Assembly (NCBI GenBank): GCA_012845835.1
Contig: JABAKD010000025.1
Span: 29,209,761-29,273,760, forward strand
Source of the DNA: Undaria pinnatifida
Taxonomy: Eukaryota; Sar; Phaeophyceae; Laminariales; Alariaceae
DNA length: 64,000 nt
Reading direction: 5' to 3'
In this document: piece after piece, positions 1-12,071 of the stretch
Layout of the letters: every line of letters starts with the position of its first letter
Position numbering within the stretch: position 1 is the stretch's first letter
Position numbers and translations under genes: made by a program
Notes under the pieces: model-generated
Told to the model about the DNA's origin: nothing
The model's database searches: none
The model's input: the letters and a program-made list of their open reading frames with translations, nothing else

Positions 1-80
1 ACATACTGAGCCAGTGCCCGGCCCTAGCAACTTCCGGTTTCATTATTAGGGTCATCGATCCTATTCTGCCCGTCTGATTC

Positions 81-137
81 TGCCGTCCGAAAACCGAGCT
101 CATTTTCTGCTTCGGATACGCCATTGTAAGAGATGGC
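81..137. repeat. Dispersed repeat, copy 1 of 2
   Basis: This stretch matches 2,324-2,376 almost base for base apart from a few substitutions. Both copies contain a TCCGAAAAC block, ATTTTCTG, TTCGGATACGC and AGAGATGGC in the same order. The TCCGAAAA and TTCGGA blocks are partly inverse to each other, so a small stem can form. The identity of the parent element is unknown. Confidence 0.6.
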
Positions 138-1810
138 CTGAGGACGATATTGTATCACACAGGACGGTGATACGTTGGACGTTAGGCGGGGTGGACAAGT
201 GCCGACGCACTTTGCCTCCCTCTCTGTTCTGTAAAAACGTTACTACTCTGTAGTACAGCAGTAATGGGTCCCCCGTTTTAAGAGCGCGCAAGATAAGGGC
301 ATTCGGGAGCGGTCAAATGGGTACGTATATCCTTCTAACTGTACTTTAAATATTAAATAGTTATTTTGTCCACCACTGCAGGCAAGAGCTACAGTATGTG
401 GAATTAAGAATTAAGAGTGCGTCTTTGGGGGTGCTCACGGAGCGTTTTTAAATGGGGGTACCCGCTGTATAGCAGTTCCCCAGCTTTACTGGGTTTGTCC
501 CAGTTTTATTGGGGTTTCTGTGGAGGAAAGTCCTTAGGTGTCGTCCAATAAACACGCCATATTAGAGTATAGAAACGCACCCAGTGATGGCGAATGAGTT
601 ACGGTACGTCTCTGACACCCCCCCCCCCTCCCCCCCCTTACTCCCCTCTCTCCCTTCCTCTCTGGATGTTGTTTTCATTCATTATAGACTTCCGTGTATT
701 ATTTGTTGTTGTAGATATCTGGTATGTGATACGGAGTTGCGGTGTATCCTTAAGCTGTTCGTCTATGTTGCTATGTTTTCTTTTTTTGTCTGTTTTATTT
801 TATTTTCGTAAGTTTGCTGGAGGAGATTTTTTTTGCGTTCGCTGAAAAATCGCCGCCACGCCCCCGGCTGTTGCTCCTTTTCACGCGTTCCTCCCTTTCA
901 CCTGTTTCCTGTTTGTACGCGAAAAGATCTCCGCCACCCCCCGGCTGTTGAGATTTTTCACGGTTCCTTCCTTCCACTCTTTTCATGTTTGGATCTTTCT
1001 CTTTGCGTTGAGTACCTGATACTTGATACCGGTTACATGTACGAGTAACGTTGCTTCGTTTTTTGTTTTGTTTGTCGTTTTGTTTTCGTGTTTTTGCTGG
1101 TATCTGCTTTCCTGCGTTTTGTTTGCTAGTGAGAACTAGCTACCCCGTGCCCCAAGGGTAGGAGCGATGGAGTAACAGTAAATGTTTCGTTCAAAATATG
1201 GTGTACACGTCAGAACGCTTTATAACGCACTTGCGCGAAGACCAACAACATGAAGAACGTCACATCATCGCCACACGTTGCATGCATTTTTCTTGACTGC
1301 TTTTTCATTTTTTCTGCGCAGATGACCGCAACCATCCCCGGCCACTACCGTTTTGAGCCCCCATTATGATAGGAAATTCAGCGAAAATGCGTATTTTTGG
1401 GGCCTCCGGCGGGGCCCCCTCACGAGCCGGGTGGGGGGGGCTTTTGGCCGAGCTAAGTTCGGCAAGTATATTGCTGCAGTCCAATATACTGATTGATATT
1501 TACTATAGTATAATCGATACAAACTGAGTCAGCCAGTGCCCAGCCCTAGAATTAACAGATTCATTTTTGAAGAAAGCCCTCGTGAAAATAATCAACAACG
1601 GCGATCGCTCGACTACGTCCTCCCACGAGTTCGCTCGACCAGAGCATCTCAGGGCACACGCACATAGATGAAGCTTCGTGGGTGGGCCCAGGGAAAACAC
1701 GCTGTGTGCGCTTCACGCGAGGGGGGTTGTCTTCCCCCTCGCTCCCGTCGAAGTCGTGCATCAACGACATATGTCGCAGGCGGTGGCTGGCTGTCCTCGT
1801 CCTCGACAAA

Positions 1811-1864
1811 TACGAGTAGTACGTGGTAGTAGTAGTAGTAGTGGTAGTAGTAGTAGTAGTAGTG
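1811..1864. repeat. (GTA)n microsatellite
   Basis: The sequence is a run of GTA/GTG trinucleotides with one internal interruption. The frames across it read as poly-Ser on the plus strand or poly-Leu on the minus strand. They are artefacts of the repeat rather than genes. Confidence 0.85.
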
Positions 1865-2159
1865 TGTGTCGTGTGTTTAGCGACTGCCGCAATCGCGAAT
1901 GCGAGGAGGGTGGTGAGGCTCTCGTATTACCAGTTGCCACCATCACTACCCGATCCCATCGGCTCGTGGTGAGGCCCGAGGTGTGTGCCAGCTGATAGCA
2001 GGACACAGCAGCTGTTGCATGAGTACCCCTATGATACTATACGTGTCGCTTGCTCAGCAGACAGATCGATGTGTCTGGTGCGTGTGTCTTGTGTCCTGTC
2101 CTACTACTATACAGCAGTACTATGTTTTCGGTTCTCGACTTGTTACCACGCTTGTTGCC

Positions 2160-2376
2160 TCCCATGATATGTGTAAAACCAAATCCGGACGCCATTTTCG
2201 GATGGGGATTTCATCAGAAAATGGACTCCCTTTTCCTGTTGGAGGCCCATCCGAAAACGATATCCGAAAATGGAAGCCTGAATAAGCAATTTTTCAGTTC
2301 TATAAGATAGCCAAACAGGATTTGATATCCGAAAACGTTTATTTTCTGTTTCGGATACGCTATTATAAGAGATGGC
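2160..2376. repeat. Dispersed repeat, copy 2, with extra TTTTCGGAT motifs
   Basis: The right part (2,324-2,376) matches 81-137. To its left, 2,180-2,280 contains several more ATCCGAAAA / TTTTCGGAT blocks in both orientations, giving nested inverted repeats. A short inverted-repeat element or a decayed foldback is possible. A 205-codon minus-strand frame crosses this area (2,214-2,831) but has no recognisable domain, and I do not call it. Confidence 0.5.
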
Positions 2377-5300
2377 GTCAGCCAGGACATCTGGTGGTTA
2401 CGCATCACGCGGTAGCCGTGACATACTATGCAAGACACACCTGATGAGCTGAAGGGCGACACAGAGCCAGCAAGGCCAGCAAGGCCAGCAGAGCCAGTAG
2501 AGCTCGAAGCTAGCACGTCGAGGCGCCGGGACGACGAAGTTGACAGTCCCGCCAAAAAGCCATTGCTCCGTGACACGCACCTGTGGGTGTTTCGGTGTTT
2601 TTGTTCGTTTCGTTTTGATATTATATCATACAATGCATAAGTTTCGGGCAGGATCAGGGAGGGCCCGCTCACATCAATCCGTTTGGGGATGCCAGGTCGG
2701 TGTGCACGAAGTGCTTGTCGGCCGTGCCGGGGTTGCTGTTGCCAATTTCTGGGGTGGCACGCAAGGTGCTTCTCAAGCGCATGGCAGCAGCAGAAGGCTT
2801 GCGACGTAACAGTGTGGTGCGTAGGCACCAATAGCAGAATACGGACGGAAATTTAATAATCATTGGGTATTAAATATGACTACAAACAGTCCTTAAATTC
2901 ACGTCCAATATATCTTAGAATAATCGTTTCAAAGCTCTTGCAAGCAGAACATACCCGTAGTGCCCCTGTCTTTGCCGACTACTCCCCCTCGACGTGTGGT
3001 ACTCACCTAAGAAGAACTGCAGCCATCGTAAGGTAGCTAACTAGATAATGCAACATCGCATACCACCTGCTGGACGCTGCTGAGGGCGACGAGCTAAAGG
3101 AAATGGTGACCAAACAGAAAGAACGGAAAACGGATTTCTGCCGTGGTTTCGTAATGAAAAAGTAGCGTTCCTGCAGGGGGGACAAAACGTGATCATGTGG
3201 TGCGCCCACCAGCTCATGCGTCACGTCGCTCTGGCTGGCAATAGTCGAGCTCAGCAGCACTAACAATCAATACCAGGGCTGTGGGTGAGCTTCAGTTTTC
3301 TACTACCTTGGAAACACAGGCGGGACGCTAGAGAACCGCACTGTGCGGCAGTTGTTTCGTCAAGTCAAACGAGAGAAAATCAAGGCGAACCCATGAACAA
3401 GTGGAGATTTGACCAAAACATCTCGCAGAAAGAACAAAAGCCCACTGCACATCTTCAAGTCTCCGCATCTCGCTCACGACAGCAACGGGAAAGGGGGGCA
3501 AGGCGAGGGCATTGCGTAGCTTAGCTCTGCACTCTGTTCGCGCCGCACTCGGGTGGGCTGGAATCATGGCGTCTGGTGCTACTACCTCAACGTGCGGCAG
3601 CGTGTTGGTGGTGTGGGACTTTGATTGGTGAGCGATACGCGTACATACCTCGCATGATGCAAGAAGAGTGCGCGTCCCGGGTATCGGAGTCTATCCGCTT
3701 CTTGCTGCTGTTCTACCGATCAGTACCAGGTACAGCAGCAGCACAGGACACAGGACACCTACTGGTACTGCCAGTGATGAGAAACATAATTATTAGCCGA
3801 GGGTGTGTTTCTTAGTTAGGAGAGGGAACGTTGCAAGCACACTACAGTAGATACTCACTACTTGTAACTTCAGTGTAACGGCTCCCGGAAACCTGGGTTC
3901 CCTTATTACCAGTTATTAGTTACGGTATCAAAAAGGTACAGCATCAGCCGTCAACCATTACCCTGTCGCCCATCAGGTGTCCTTGGCTGTGTACACCAGC
4001 AGCCTACAGAGCAGTCTACGCGCACGGCCAGTATCGGTATGTATAAGCCCGTTCGCGGTTGAGAGCTCCTAAATATCTCCCCATACTAATTCCAAGTAAC
4101 TTGCCCTCAGAAGCACGTTTCCAGCTGTAACGGCGATAAGGAATAACTCAATTACAGTACAAGTCGAGGTTCACCTTTTGGGGGACGCTATTAATGGGAG
4201 CGAACGCTACACCATATCCTACCAGATACATACCGTTTTTGTTCTTTATGTCCTGCCGATGACGCCATAGTGTAAGGGTATTGGGCGGAGACACAGAGTG
4301 TCTCCTGCAGGTCTGCCAATTGAGCAGGTCCTCGGAGAGTACTCACTTTCTTAGCCTTCGTAGAGACGTAGCATTATTCGATTCCACCAGAGCCCCGGAT
4401 GGCTTCTGAGATCGGAGGCACGTGCCTCCGATCTATTTCCTGACCATCCCGAATATAAAACGACAACCTTGTCGTACGAAACCCATCCAAATTACCTCAA
4501 CACGGACAATTACAGGCCTTTCGACGCCGTGTCTTAACACAATGATATGCTCAAGGTTGCTCAAGGATGTATAGGGTCTATGCTCATAGTTGCATTCTGT
4601 TTCTTCCTATCGCCCGTTCCTCCCTGGTACAGTACAAGATAAATAACGAGCACCTGGCCCGGCAGCTGCTGGCCAGCTACTAGCTTCATCACCCTGCCCG
4701 GTGCTACATCCACTTGGTATGATGTTGCTACTGACGCTATCAACCAAACACTGTCATGCTGCTGGGATCAGTATCAATTCTTCAACCACAGAATCTGAAC
4801 CGAAACGCCTACGCACGCAATTTATTTGTCGCAACTGAAGAACGCTATTATTGGTTCGGTTCCCGCAACTTGAACACTCTCTTCTCCTTTCTTGCGTATC
4901 GCCTTTACATACCGGTACAGTGCATTACGAGCGAAGCGGGTTTCTTAGTTACAAAATGGCGCCAAAAACAGGGGGTCCTTTCCACCCGACGCGTGCCCGG
5001 GTCTTCATGTCCCGCCCGACCACCGGATCTCCCAAACAGAACAAACCGAGGAACATCCGGGTTTTTTTTTTCGCCATTATCACCAATGTAGGCAACAACA
5101 GCAAGAGCAGTCAGTGGCGGCAGCAGCAGCAGGTGTCATTCGAACGCTTCCCACCAATGCTCCCGGCCTTCCTTCCTTCCGTCCTTCCTTCCCACGTTCC
5201 AGGTCCTTGGTAAACGAAAACAGCGATACCTGGGTGGTCAAGCAGCTGGGCGACGAGCTCATGCCCAAATTCCGAAGCCTTAGAAAAGAGGAGCAGCTCG

Positions 5301-6238
5301 GTTGGACGCAGATCATGAACAGGCAGATGCGGAGCTTGTGGGAGAAGGGGGTGAGCATTGAGTAGTGGGCATAGCCTTGTCTGTCCGACCTTGCGTGATG
5401 TGTTTGTTGTTGTCGTTGTTGTCGTTGTTGTTGTTCTCTCATTAGCTCATCTCCATAATCTTGATTGCGCGGTCACGGGACAGGCTTCAATAACTCTGGA
5501 GTCCAAGAATACCTCATCGAAAAAACCCAACGTAATTCATGTAGCCTATGCTGGTAAGTCTAAATCTAATCGTACGCCTTATACAAGGACATGCGGAGCT
5601 TGCCAAGTCTCTGCCTGGCTATAGTAAACGAAGCTGAGGCCGGACTACACAAAGAACACAACAAAAAGCACATAATAGGCAATCGCGTCACAGGAGAGCT
5701 CTTAATAGCTCTACAATCCCAAGCGAGATGGGACCGTGCGCCGAATGATGTCTCCACAACCGGATAGGCGAAGCAGTCGCGTTCAAGGAAAAATTTCAAT
5801 CGGTCTACTGCTGTAGAAGTTCCCCAACCACCACCACTACCACCACCACCACCACCGCATCGCCAATCGCTCTTGACATACGGATCACCCTCAGGTGACT
5901 GAGAGCGAGATAAAATGGAGCATGTCCCGCCTGCCAGTGTTCCAGAGGATGCTCGACGCCGCGTGCATGGCAGCCGCGGCCGGCGCGGAGCAAGCCGTAG
6001 TGTCAGACGCTAATACGGTGAGCCTGGAGACGCATGTTACTGATGGTGTGGTAGAGGTGCCCCTAAATTTCCCCTCCGAGACTCCCCACTTCAGCAGCTC
6101 TATTCCACCTAACACCTGATTTTGATGAAAATAAAAGTCAAACGCGATTGACAAGCTGAACAATGTCGTTGCGCAGGTACACAAGGAGAAACGTGAATGC
6201 CATTCCAACCATATTGGGTAGTCTTTTAGTCTAATTAA
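2377..6238. other. Gene-free stretch
   Basis: No gene is supportable in this stretch. It contains a TTG/TCG trinucleotide run (about 5,398-5,436), a CCA trinucleotide run (about 5,817-5,857), and a single copy near 4,085-4,125 of the CTAATTCCAAGTAA...CACG monomer that forms an array at 35.9-37.0 kb. ACCAGGTA-type palindromic words (for example near 3,725) recur here and across the whole window. The perfect palindrome at 4,409 is annotated separately. Confidence 0.5.
4409..4434. repeat. Perfect 26-bp palindrome
   Basis: The left half reads AGATCGGAGGCAC and the right half is its exact reverse complement, with no spacer. It could be a dyad protein-binding site or a cruciform-prone site, or it may be chance. 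No tandem partner or flanking gene is visible. Confidence 0.8.
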
Positions 6239-6579
6239 TAGAGCTGTGAGTCGGCAGGATTTTACAACTAGAAACTAGTCGGTAGGTGCCGTTAGCTAAC
6301 CTGACTGGCTTTAGTCGGCAAGTCGGTTGGCGAAACCGGCTGATGGCCGGCCGGGTTGCCGACTCAAGTGAGGCGAGCGAAACGAGCCAAAAGAACCCCG
6401 CCCCGGCCGAGGGGACGCCGCCCGATAAAGTAAAAATGCACGCCGCATTTAGCATGCATTCGCTCCTACAAGTATGGAAAACCGATAAGTCGGATAGTCG
6501 GCACCTCAGGGAAACGACTAACTATTAGTCCAGCTAGTAACTAGTTGGCGGGCTTAAGTCGTGCCGACTCACAGCTCTA
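6239..6579. mobile_element. hAT-like MITE (non-autonomous TIR element)
   Basis: The ends are perfect 18-bp terminal inverted repeats, TAGAGCTGTGAGTCGGCA at 6,239-6,256 and its reverse complement at 6,562-6,579. The terminus fits the YARNG rule known for hAT transposons. The 8 bp outside each end are CTAATTAA (left) and CTAATCGA (right), 6 of 8 identical, as expected for a decayed 8-bp hAT target-site duplication. Inside, further GTCGGCA/TGCCGAC and CTAGT blocks occur in both orientations, so much of the 341 bp can fold on itself. There is no transposase frame, so it would depend on an autonomous relative elsewhere. A Tc1/mariner TA-flanked reading is the less likely alternative. Confidence 0.75.
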
Positions 6580-7603
6580 CTAATCGAGGAGCCCTGTCTG
6601 TCGAAAGTGGCTTGGCCAAGGCGCGCTACCCCCGTCGCAGTACGTCTTTTCTGGAGGTGATGGCCGCTGCGGGCGAGGAACGCAGAGGCCTTTCCTATTG
6701 TTTACCGGCAAATGCGCGTTTCTCGTAAGTTTCGCCATTTTTTATTTTTATTGTCGTTCCAACAGGGTGATTTTGCAGGTATATGCCAAACCACTACTGG
6801 CACGAAGTAGTTTTTTTTTCATGACGTCGTGGTGGCGAGTGTTGTGTTGTGTTTGTGTGTGTTTTTCTTTATGTGGTGTGCCGCTCGCTGCCTCTTCAGG
6901 TGTTCGTTTAAGAGTGCCCCTACCACCACGGAATCCGCAGTTTGCTCGGATCAGGAATCATCACCAACGGAGGCTTTTTTGAGGAGGACGGACCTAACCA
7001 TAAACCTAAAACGCAAGGCCTCAAACCCTGGGATGGTTCCTAATTTTCCCCGTTGTTGTGATTTCAATCTTGCCTTCGTCGTGAGTATCGGTTTCCGCTT
7101 GCTGTACCTCCTTCAGGTGTTTATTGAGGAATTTCTCAACCACCACGGCATTCTTAGTCTGTTCGGCAGAGGAATTACCACTAATGGAGGCGTTTTCAAG
7201 GAGGATGGACGTTTGGATGTGCAACCCCACCACTCCGATACAGGCGCTCCCCACGGGTGCAGTCTTTGCCCTCCGAACATGTGCAAAGGTTGGTCGGGAA
7301 AAGGCAGCCCAACGCTACTGTATTCCTGCCCATCAAATCCACGCAACAAGATTAATAAATTGAGATATTAACTCGTTTGGGCGGGTCGGTGTTACTTGTT
7401 CCGTTGCGCACGAAAAAGAGAAAACGGAGCCACAATCCTAGAAAGGTCAAAACGACGAGAAATCGGAGCGTTGCGATTTCTGTGCGAATCGAGAATTTGA
7501 CGATTTTTTTTTTTCTACTTTTTTTTTTTTACTTGGTTTTAGTAACCCCCCCCGTGTCTGGCTCCCTAAAAAAAAGTTTTGGATGATTTGTTTCTTTGAT
7601 TTG

Positions 7604-7642
7604 TTTTTCTTGTTTGTTTGTTTGTTTGTTTGTTTGTTTTTT
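7604..7642. repeat. (TTTG)n microsatellite
   Basis: This is a run of TTTG/TTGT tetranucleotides ending in a T run. It lies just upstream of the T-rich tail of the retroposon-like copy at 7,681. Confidence 0.85.
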
Positions 7643-7680
7643 TATGTTATCGTATCTGGTATCACCCTCAGATCATAGGA

Positions 7681-7770
7681 TTTTTTATTTTTTATTTTTT
7701 TTTGTCCTCCGGCGGATGGGGAAAAATAAAGCGTTAGCTCACCACACTTCCGCGTATTTTCATACGCGTC
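7681..7770 (-). mobile_element. A-tailed retroposon-like 3' end, copy 1
   Basis: Read on the minus strand this gives GACGCGTATGAAAATACG, then GGAAGTGTGGTGAGCT, then CCCCATCCGCCGGAGGA followed by an A-rich (A/AAAT) tail. The same order of blocks followed by an A-rich tail occurs on the plus strand at about 14,326-14,395 and 16,790-16,891. A conserved 3' end with a variable A-rich tail is the hallmark of a SINE or a truncated LINE. Only the last 90 bp are clearly shared in this copy. Confidence 0.6.
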
Positions 7771-7904
7771 AAACAGGAGCGCCTGGGTATTGCCTGTGTT
7801 CTCTTTTTTCGGACAACCTCATCCCGAACGGGAGAATTTTACCCCATACAAACTGGTACAAACTGGTACAATGTTAGCAACAAGTGCAAGACCCAGATAC
7901 ACCG

Positions 7905-8385
7905 CCGGCCCTCTCACAAGACAAAGTTCCATGAGAAAATCAACCTAAATATCACAGGGAAATGATAAATTGGACATCTGGTATCCTGAATTTAGTGTAG
8001 GACACACCCTTTCTGCAGTATGAAATCCAGCCTTAAACCAACATCGTCTTGATTTCGTATCAAAGGGCCGGAAGTGTAAGTGTATGCAGTACCTACTTCG
8101 TGCCGGATACCGATACAGCAGTAGTTGTATAGCGTTGCGAGGCGTGTTGCGATGGGGGTGGCACTGATATTGTGCATCCCCCGTGAATCTCCCCCTGTGC
8201 CATGCACCACCGATCCTCTGGTAAGAATGAGCTCCACAAGAAACTCAGCTTCAAAATTGCAGGGAAATAAGAACGGTTTTAGCAGTTACACTGAAGATAG
8301 TGTAGGACACACCCTTCGTCAACTCAAAAATTTACGATAGCCTAAAACCAATATGATGTTGGTTTCTTGTCGGAGGGCCGGGACT
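7905..8385. repeat. Diverged 305-bp tandem duplication
   Basis: The block TAGTGTAGGACACACCCTT occurs at 7,993 and 8,298, 305 bp apart. It is followed in both places by AACCAA-T-TGATGTTGG-like sequence and AGGGCCGG, and preceded by ACAGGGAAAT/GCAGGGAAAT. The two units have diverged by many substitutions. No coding frame spans both units. Confidence 0.6.
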
Positions 8386-8407
8386 GCTTGTGGAGATGTT
8401 TTATATA

Positions 8408-8475
8408 ATTATTTCAAATACGTCAGCTGTGATTTCGATCAATTTGAGGGTCGATACTCGTCTTTGCAAGCTGCG
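8408..8475 (+). repeat. R1 dispersed repeat, partial copy
   Basis: Contains ACGTCAGCTGTGA, a GATCAATTTGAGGGTCGA middle and TTTGCAAGCTGCGTGATACTCG, in the order shared with 32,622-32,690 and 63,266-63,340. The reverse complement is found at 15.6, 17.6, 24.8, 62.8 and 63.0 kb. R1 is the most frequent dispersed family in this window. Confidence 0.65.
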
Positions 8476-8692
8476 TGATACTCGCCGGCCGCGCGTTTTT
8501 TATAGATGTAGTACTCTTTGAATATATAAGTCAATGATTTTCCTTGATGCTGGCCTGTAAGCTGAACAGAACAGTTGTACCAAGAAAGGTGTTTTTTGGT
8601 TCATAGTGATTCTGCGCATTGTCCAAGCGAGCAAACGTGGTTGCCCGCGATATAATTAACCAGCCACCCAGCCATGCTGACATGCATGCGGG

Positions 8693-8766
8693 GGGGATAT
8701 AGCTCAGTCGGCTAGAGCGTTTGTCTCATAAGCAGAAGGTCGAGAGTTCGAGCCTCTCTATCCCCG
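8693..8766 (+). tRNA. tRNA-Met (CAU anticodon)
   Basis: A full cloverleaf can be drawn. The acceptor GGGGATA (8,693-8,699) pairs with TATCCCC (8,759-8,765). The D stem is GCTC/GAGC. The anticodon stem TTTGT/GCAGA closes a 7-nt loop CTCATAA with anticodon CAT at 8,727-8,729. The T arm is GAGAG-TTCGAGC-CTCTC. The discriminator base is G (8,766), and CCA is not encoded. The internal promoter boxes are excellent: box A TAGCTCAGTCGG (8,700-8,711) and box B AGTTCGAGCC. An oligo-T terminator follows 2 bp downstream. There is no intron. The D arm and ordinary T arm suggest elongator rather than initiator tRNA. The G discriminator is unusual for Met, so a CAU tRNA read as Ile after modification, or an organelle-derived copy, cannot be fully excluded. 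Confidence 0.9.
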
Positions 8767-8768
8767 CG

Positions 8769-8778
8769 TTTTTTTTTG
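8769..8778 (+). terminator. Pol III oligo-T terminator of the tRNA gene
   Basis: A run of ten T residues on the coding strand starts two bases after the tRNA discriminator, which is the standard RNA polymerase III stop signal. Confidence 0.85.
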
Positions 8779-11700
8779 CCAAGAATATTATGCCTTATGG
8801 CCGGAATTGCCTTGTCTTGAAAGTATTCATTTGAGTGGTAATTCATAATACAGTTGAAGACCTTGATTATTTTCCAATTCGCGGGAGAAGACATAGGAGC
8901 TTCCTACGACATATACAGGGCATGCAAATTAACACATAGGATACAGTATTGAAAAAATAAATTTTTGGGTGTACGGCGTGTGGTCTGTACATACACAGGG
9001 CGTACACAGATTCTGGCAGGATACAAAAAGTATGGAAACATGGTTTTTTGGGGTGTACGGCGTGTGGTTCCGGTAGTACGAAAAGGAATTTTGGATAAAC
9101 CGCCATCAAATATAATCCTAACCCTAAAACCTCGACATAGGTAGGTTTGCAAGACCTACGTAGATACAAGGTTCCCCTGCGGGATGGAGTTGACTTTATA
9201 TCCCGGGGGCGTCGCAAGTCGAAAAGGGGGAACACGTTCCAATGATATGTGCACGTATGAGCTACACAGTACTGCCTTTGCTGCTGCTCTAGCTTAGTAT
9301 ACCTGGTATGAGATCCGGCGATGTGTATTTGACTGCTGTGCGTCGGAGTGTTAATGTTGTCGTGGTTCGATCTCCTGCTACTGTGCGCCAGCCACACACA
9401 ACGCCGTAACTGCTATCACAAAGGTAAGAGCTTGGAGCTCGGCTGCCGTTGTATCGCTGGTGCTGTACTGCTGTACACTGATTTTGTCGCTGCGAGGCTG
9501 AGCGGCTGCTGTTGCGACAAACAAAAGCCCGCCTCTTTTCTTGGTCGTCTTGGGCACCTATGGCAGCACACACTCCACGTATAGAGGACTCCACGTACAG
9601 AAGCACACATATGAAGTGCATACACAAAGAAGCACTGTCAATGGTGTTGGAAAATCTATGCACGGGGTTGGCTCCCTCACGAGGAGGGGAGGGTAGCATG
9701 CAGCACCGCCAAGGGCCGCGCACTCGACAGACGACCAGATGTAGGTATTTTACTATCACGCAGCATATGCACCAGATAGAACATTCCCAGAGGGACACGA
9801 AGCGGGGATGCGCGGAAGTGTGCCAAGACCTCTCCACCGTCAGCGCCGTGCGTACCTCTAATCGACCACCTCCGTAGACTCTATGCAGTCACACCTATCA
9901 GCAGCAATGCTCGAGTCACCACTAGACCTCGCTCTTCCACCGAGTGGATCTGTGGACCTTCACATGGCTGTTAAGTAAAGAATGCTGCTGCTGCTGCTAC
10001 GTAGCAGACAGCAGGGAAGGTGAACACGATTGTTGGACTGATGATGTTGTCCAGTGGGCCGGCGAGAGGAGCGAAAACAAGCACGTGTGAGAGGTGAAGA
10101 CGGGCTGTTTTTGAAAATATCCAACAATGGTGGGGTTTTCCATGCACTTGTTTCAGCGAGGCGGAGGACAACCCCTTGACCGAGAGCTTCAGTTTTGCGA
10201 CGTTGTATGCTCAGAGCGCCGCCACGGAGCTCGACTGGGATCCAGACGTGCGTCGTGATGTGCCGACGGCCCCCTTGCTTACCTCGCAACCGAAACTGCT
10301 AGAAAAAAACTTCGGCCGCCGGAGAATAGCATGCCAAAAATAAAAAGCGCATATTTTACGCAGATATGGAGGTAGATTTGCAAGACCTACACAGACAAAC
10401 GCATGGTATGTACGTACGGTAGTTTAGGTGGTGAAAAAATGTAATTTCCATGTTCAAGGGAGGCGATTCCTGCGATTGCATACCAGTAATACAGACCAGT
10501 AGCATTTTATTGACAGCGCTCAGGGGAAAATCACCGACCTGTATCCTTCACGAGGGGTATGTATTCGAAGTGCACACCGTGGCACCGCGCGATCGAACTA
10601 TAACACGCCGCTTGAAGAGAGGTGTTTCGAAAGAATGGTAGAAATTGTCGATCCTGCAGCTGGGGTTTCAACTATTTTTGCAAAGCCTACAGTACACCAG
10701 GTACCAGCTACGATAGAGGCAGCCCTTTTTCGCACATTGGTTTTCTTAAGAGACGGCACTCCTTAACCCAACATCGTCGGCAACGCCATTCTCGTTTTCG
10801 CAATGTGATTTTTTGTTGTTGTAACCCTAGACCATGAGTGTTCTCATCGAGCTGCGCTTCCAGTCTACTCAAGATCGTTCTTTGGGTGAGGTATAACGCC
10901 ACCCAATAGGTTAGGAGCCTCAGAAAACCCATTTAATGGGGCGGCCTCTATCGTATCATGCGCTCCAGACACAAGAGTACCGAAAACGTTAAGAGAGAAG
11001 TATAGGGCGCTTTACCTGGGTGCCAACAAAATGATTTTTTATTGTGCAGTTGACCCTCGGCCCTGCTGCGTCTCGTTTTCCATCGGACGTTTTGTACGCT
11101 TGCGACTTCGCCAAAGCTCCATCCTTGATCGTGGCGTGGCATATGGGGCTAAGATTAGGATGCTACAGGTACATACCAGTACCTGGTACGTGAGTACCAG
11201 GTATACGTTATTCCAAACTTTAAAAATATATGCCTGGTGTGTAACAGGTGTTTTGTAAAAGGGGGGTAACCGTTTTCTAAGCACACGAATCAAATGTTCT
11301 CAGATATAAGTCCTGGAGTCCTGAAAATATAATCCCCCTGTTCTGAACACATACGAATCGCCATGGGCTACGTTATGTTAATCTTAACGTTCTGAGACGT
11401 TGATCCAAGACTATGGACTCAAGGTCCTGAATCATGAATCAAACTTTCGGTGTGTTCTTTTCTACCGATTGCTCGATGTTATCAGGACTAATCCTGGACG
11501 GTTTTCTTACATCTTAACGCCTTTTTGGCACGGGAAACCCGTTTTTGGGGACAAGTTACTTGACATTATTTTAGCGAGATGTTTTTGGGGCTCGAAAAAG
11601 GGTTGCGGAAGCGAAAGGAGGGCTGTGAATCCAAAATTCTGAATATGTATAACAGATAGTTAAGTTCTGAAACATGAAGATATGAATCGAAGACGATAGA

Positions 11701-11960
11701 TGAGTGTGTATTCCTTTTCTACCAATCCAAGTTTCTGTGACTTTTTCTATCGGCGTGTTGCATGGTTTCAGGACAAATCCTGGACGGTTTACTTGCGCCT
11801 CAAGACGGAAGCGCAAGAAGAGCTGCCGATAAGGTGATCTACGTGGGAGACGGGGGGGGAGACTACTGCCCCGCCTTGCGACTACGGTGAGTGTTACACA
11901 GAAAGCGCCCGCTATAGGTAATGCCTTTACGTTAAACTTCTGGGAAACCCCCCGCAGTAA
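8779..11960. other. Gene-free stretch with short duplications
   Basis: No gene is supportable. A GGTGTACGGCGTGTGGT phrase occurs twice (near 8,967 and 9,054). A TTTGCAAGACCTAC phrase preceded by AGGTAG occurs near 9,140 and 10,368. A block with ATCAGGACTAATCCTGGACGG near 11,481 recurs as TTCAGGACAAATCCTGGACGG near 11,767. A CCGACCTGTATCCTT block near 10,533 belongs to the R1 family. Near 10,760 a CTCCTTAACCCAACATCGTCGG phrase recurs around 40,595 and 40,975. Confidence 0.45.
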
Positions 11961-12071
11961 TTCTAACTAGTTCGTAGCCAAACTCGAGAGCGCATATACT
12001 ACAGGAGTGAGCCCTTGTTCTACTGGAAAATGTATCCCATCAGAGTCATCCCACGGTAGGTGTAGCCGTTT

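Larger units (their letters stand above)
1..2160. other. Gene-free stretch
   Basis: I see no supportable gene here. The stretch holds C/T-rich low-complexity DNA around 614-660, T-rich DNA around 770-1,110, and a GTA microsatellite annotated separately. The short phrase CAGTGCCCAGCCCTAG recurs with small changes near 13-29, 1,535-1,551 and 17,488-17,502, each time preceded by a CTGA-like sequence, which hints at the end of a dispersed repeat. The open frames are short, overlap on both strands and show no protein family. Confidence 0.6.

Noticed and set aside
2214-2831. 205-codon minus-strand frame
   Set aside because: No domain, it crosses the dispersed inverted TTTTCGGAT repeats, and part of its Ala/Gly-Leu repeat comes from a GCCAGCAAG tandem.
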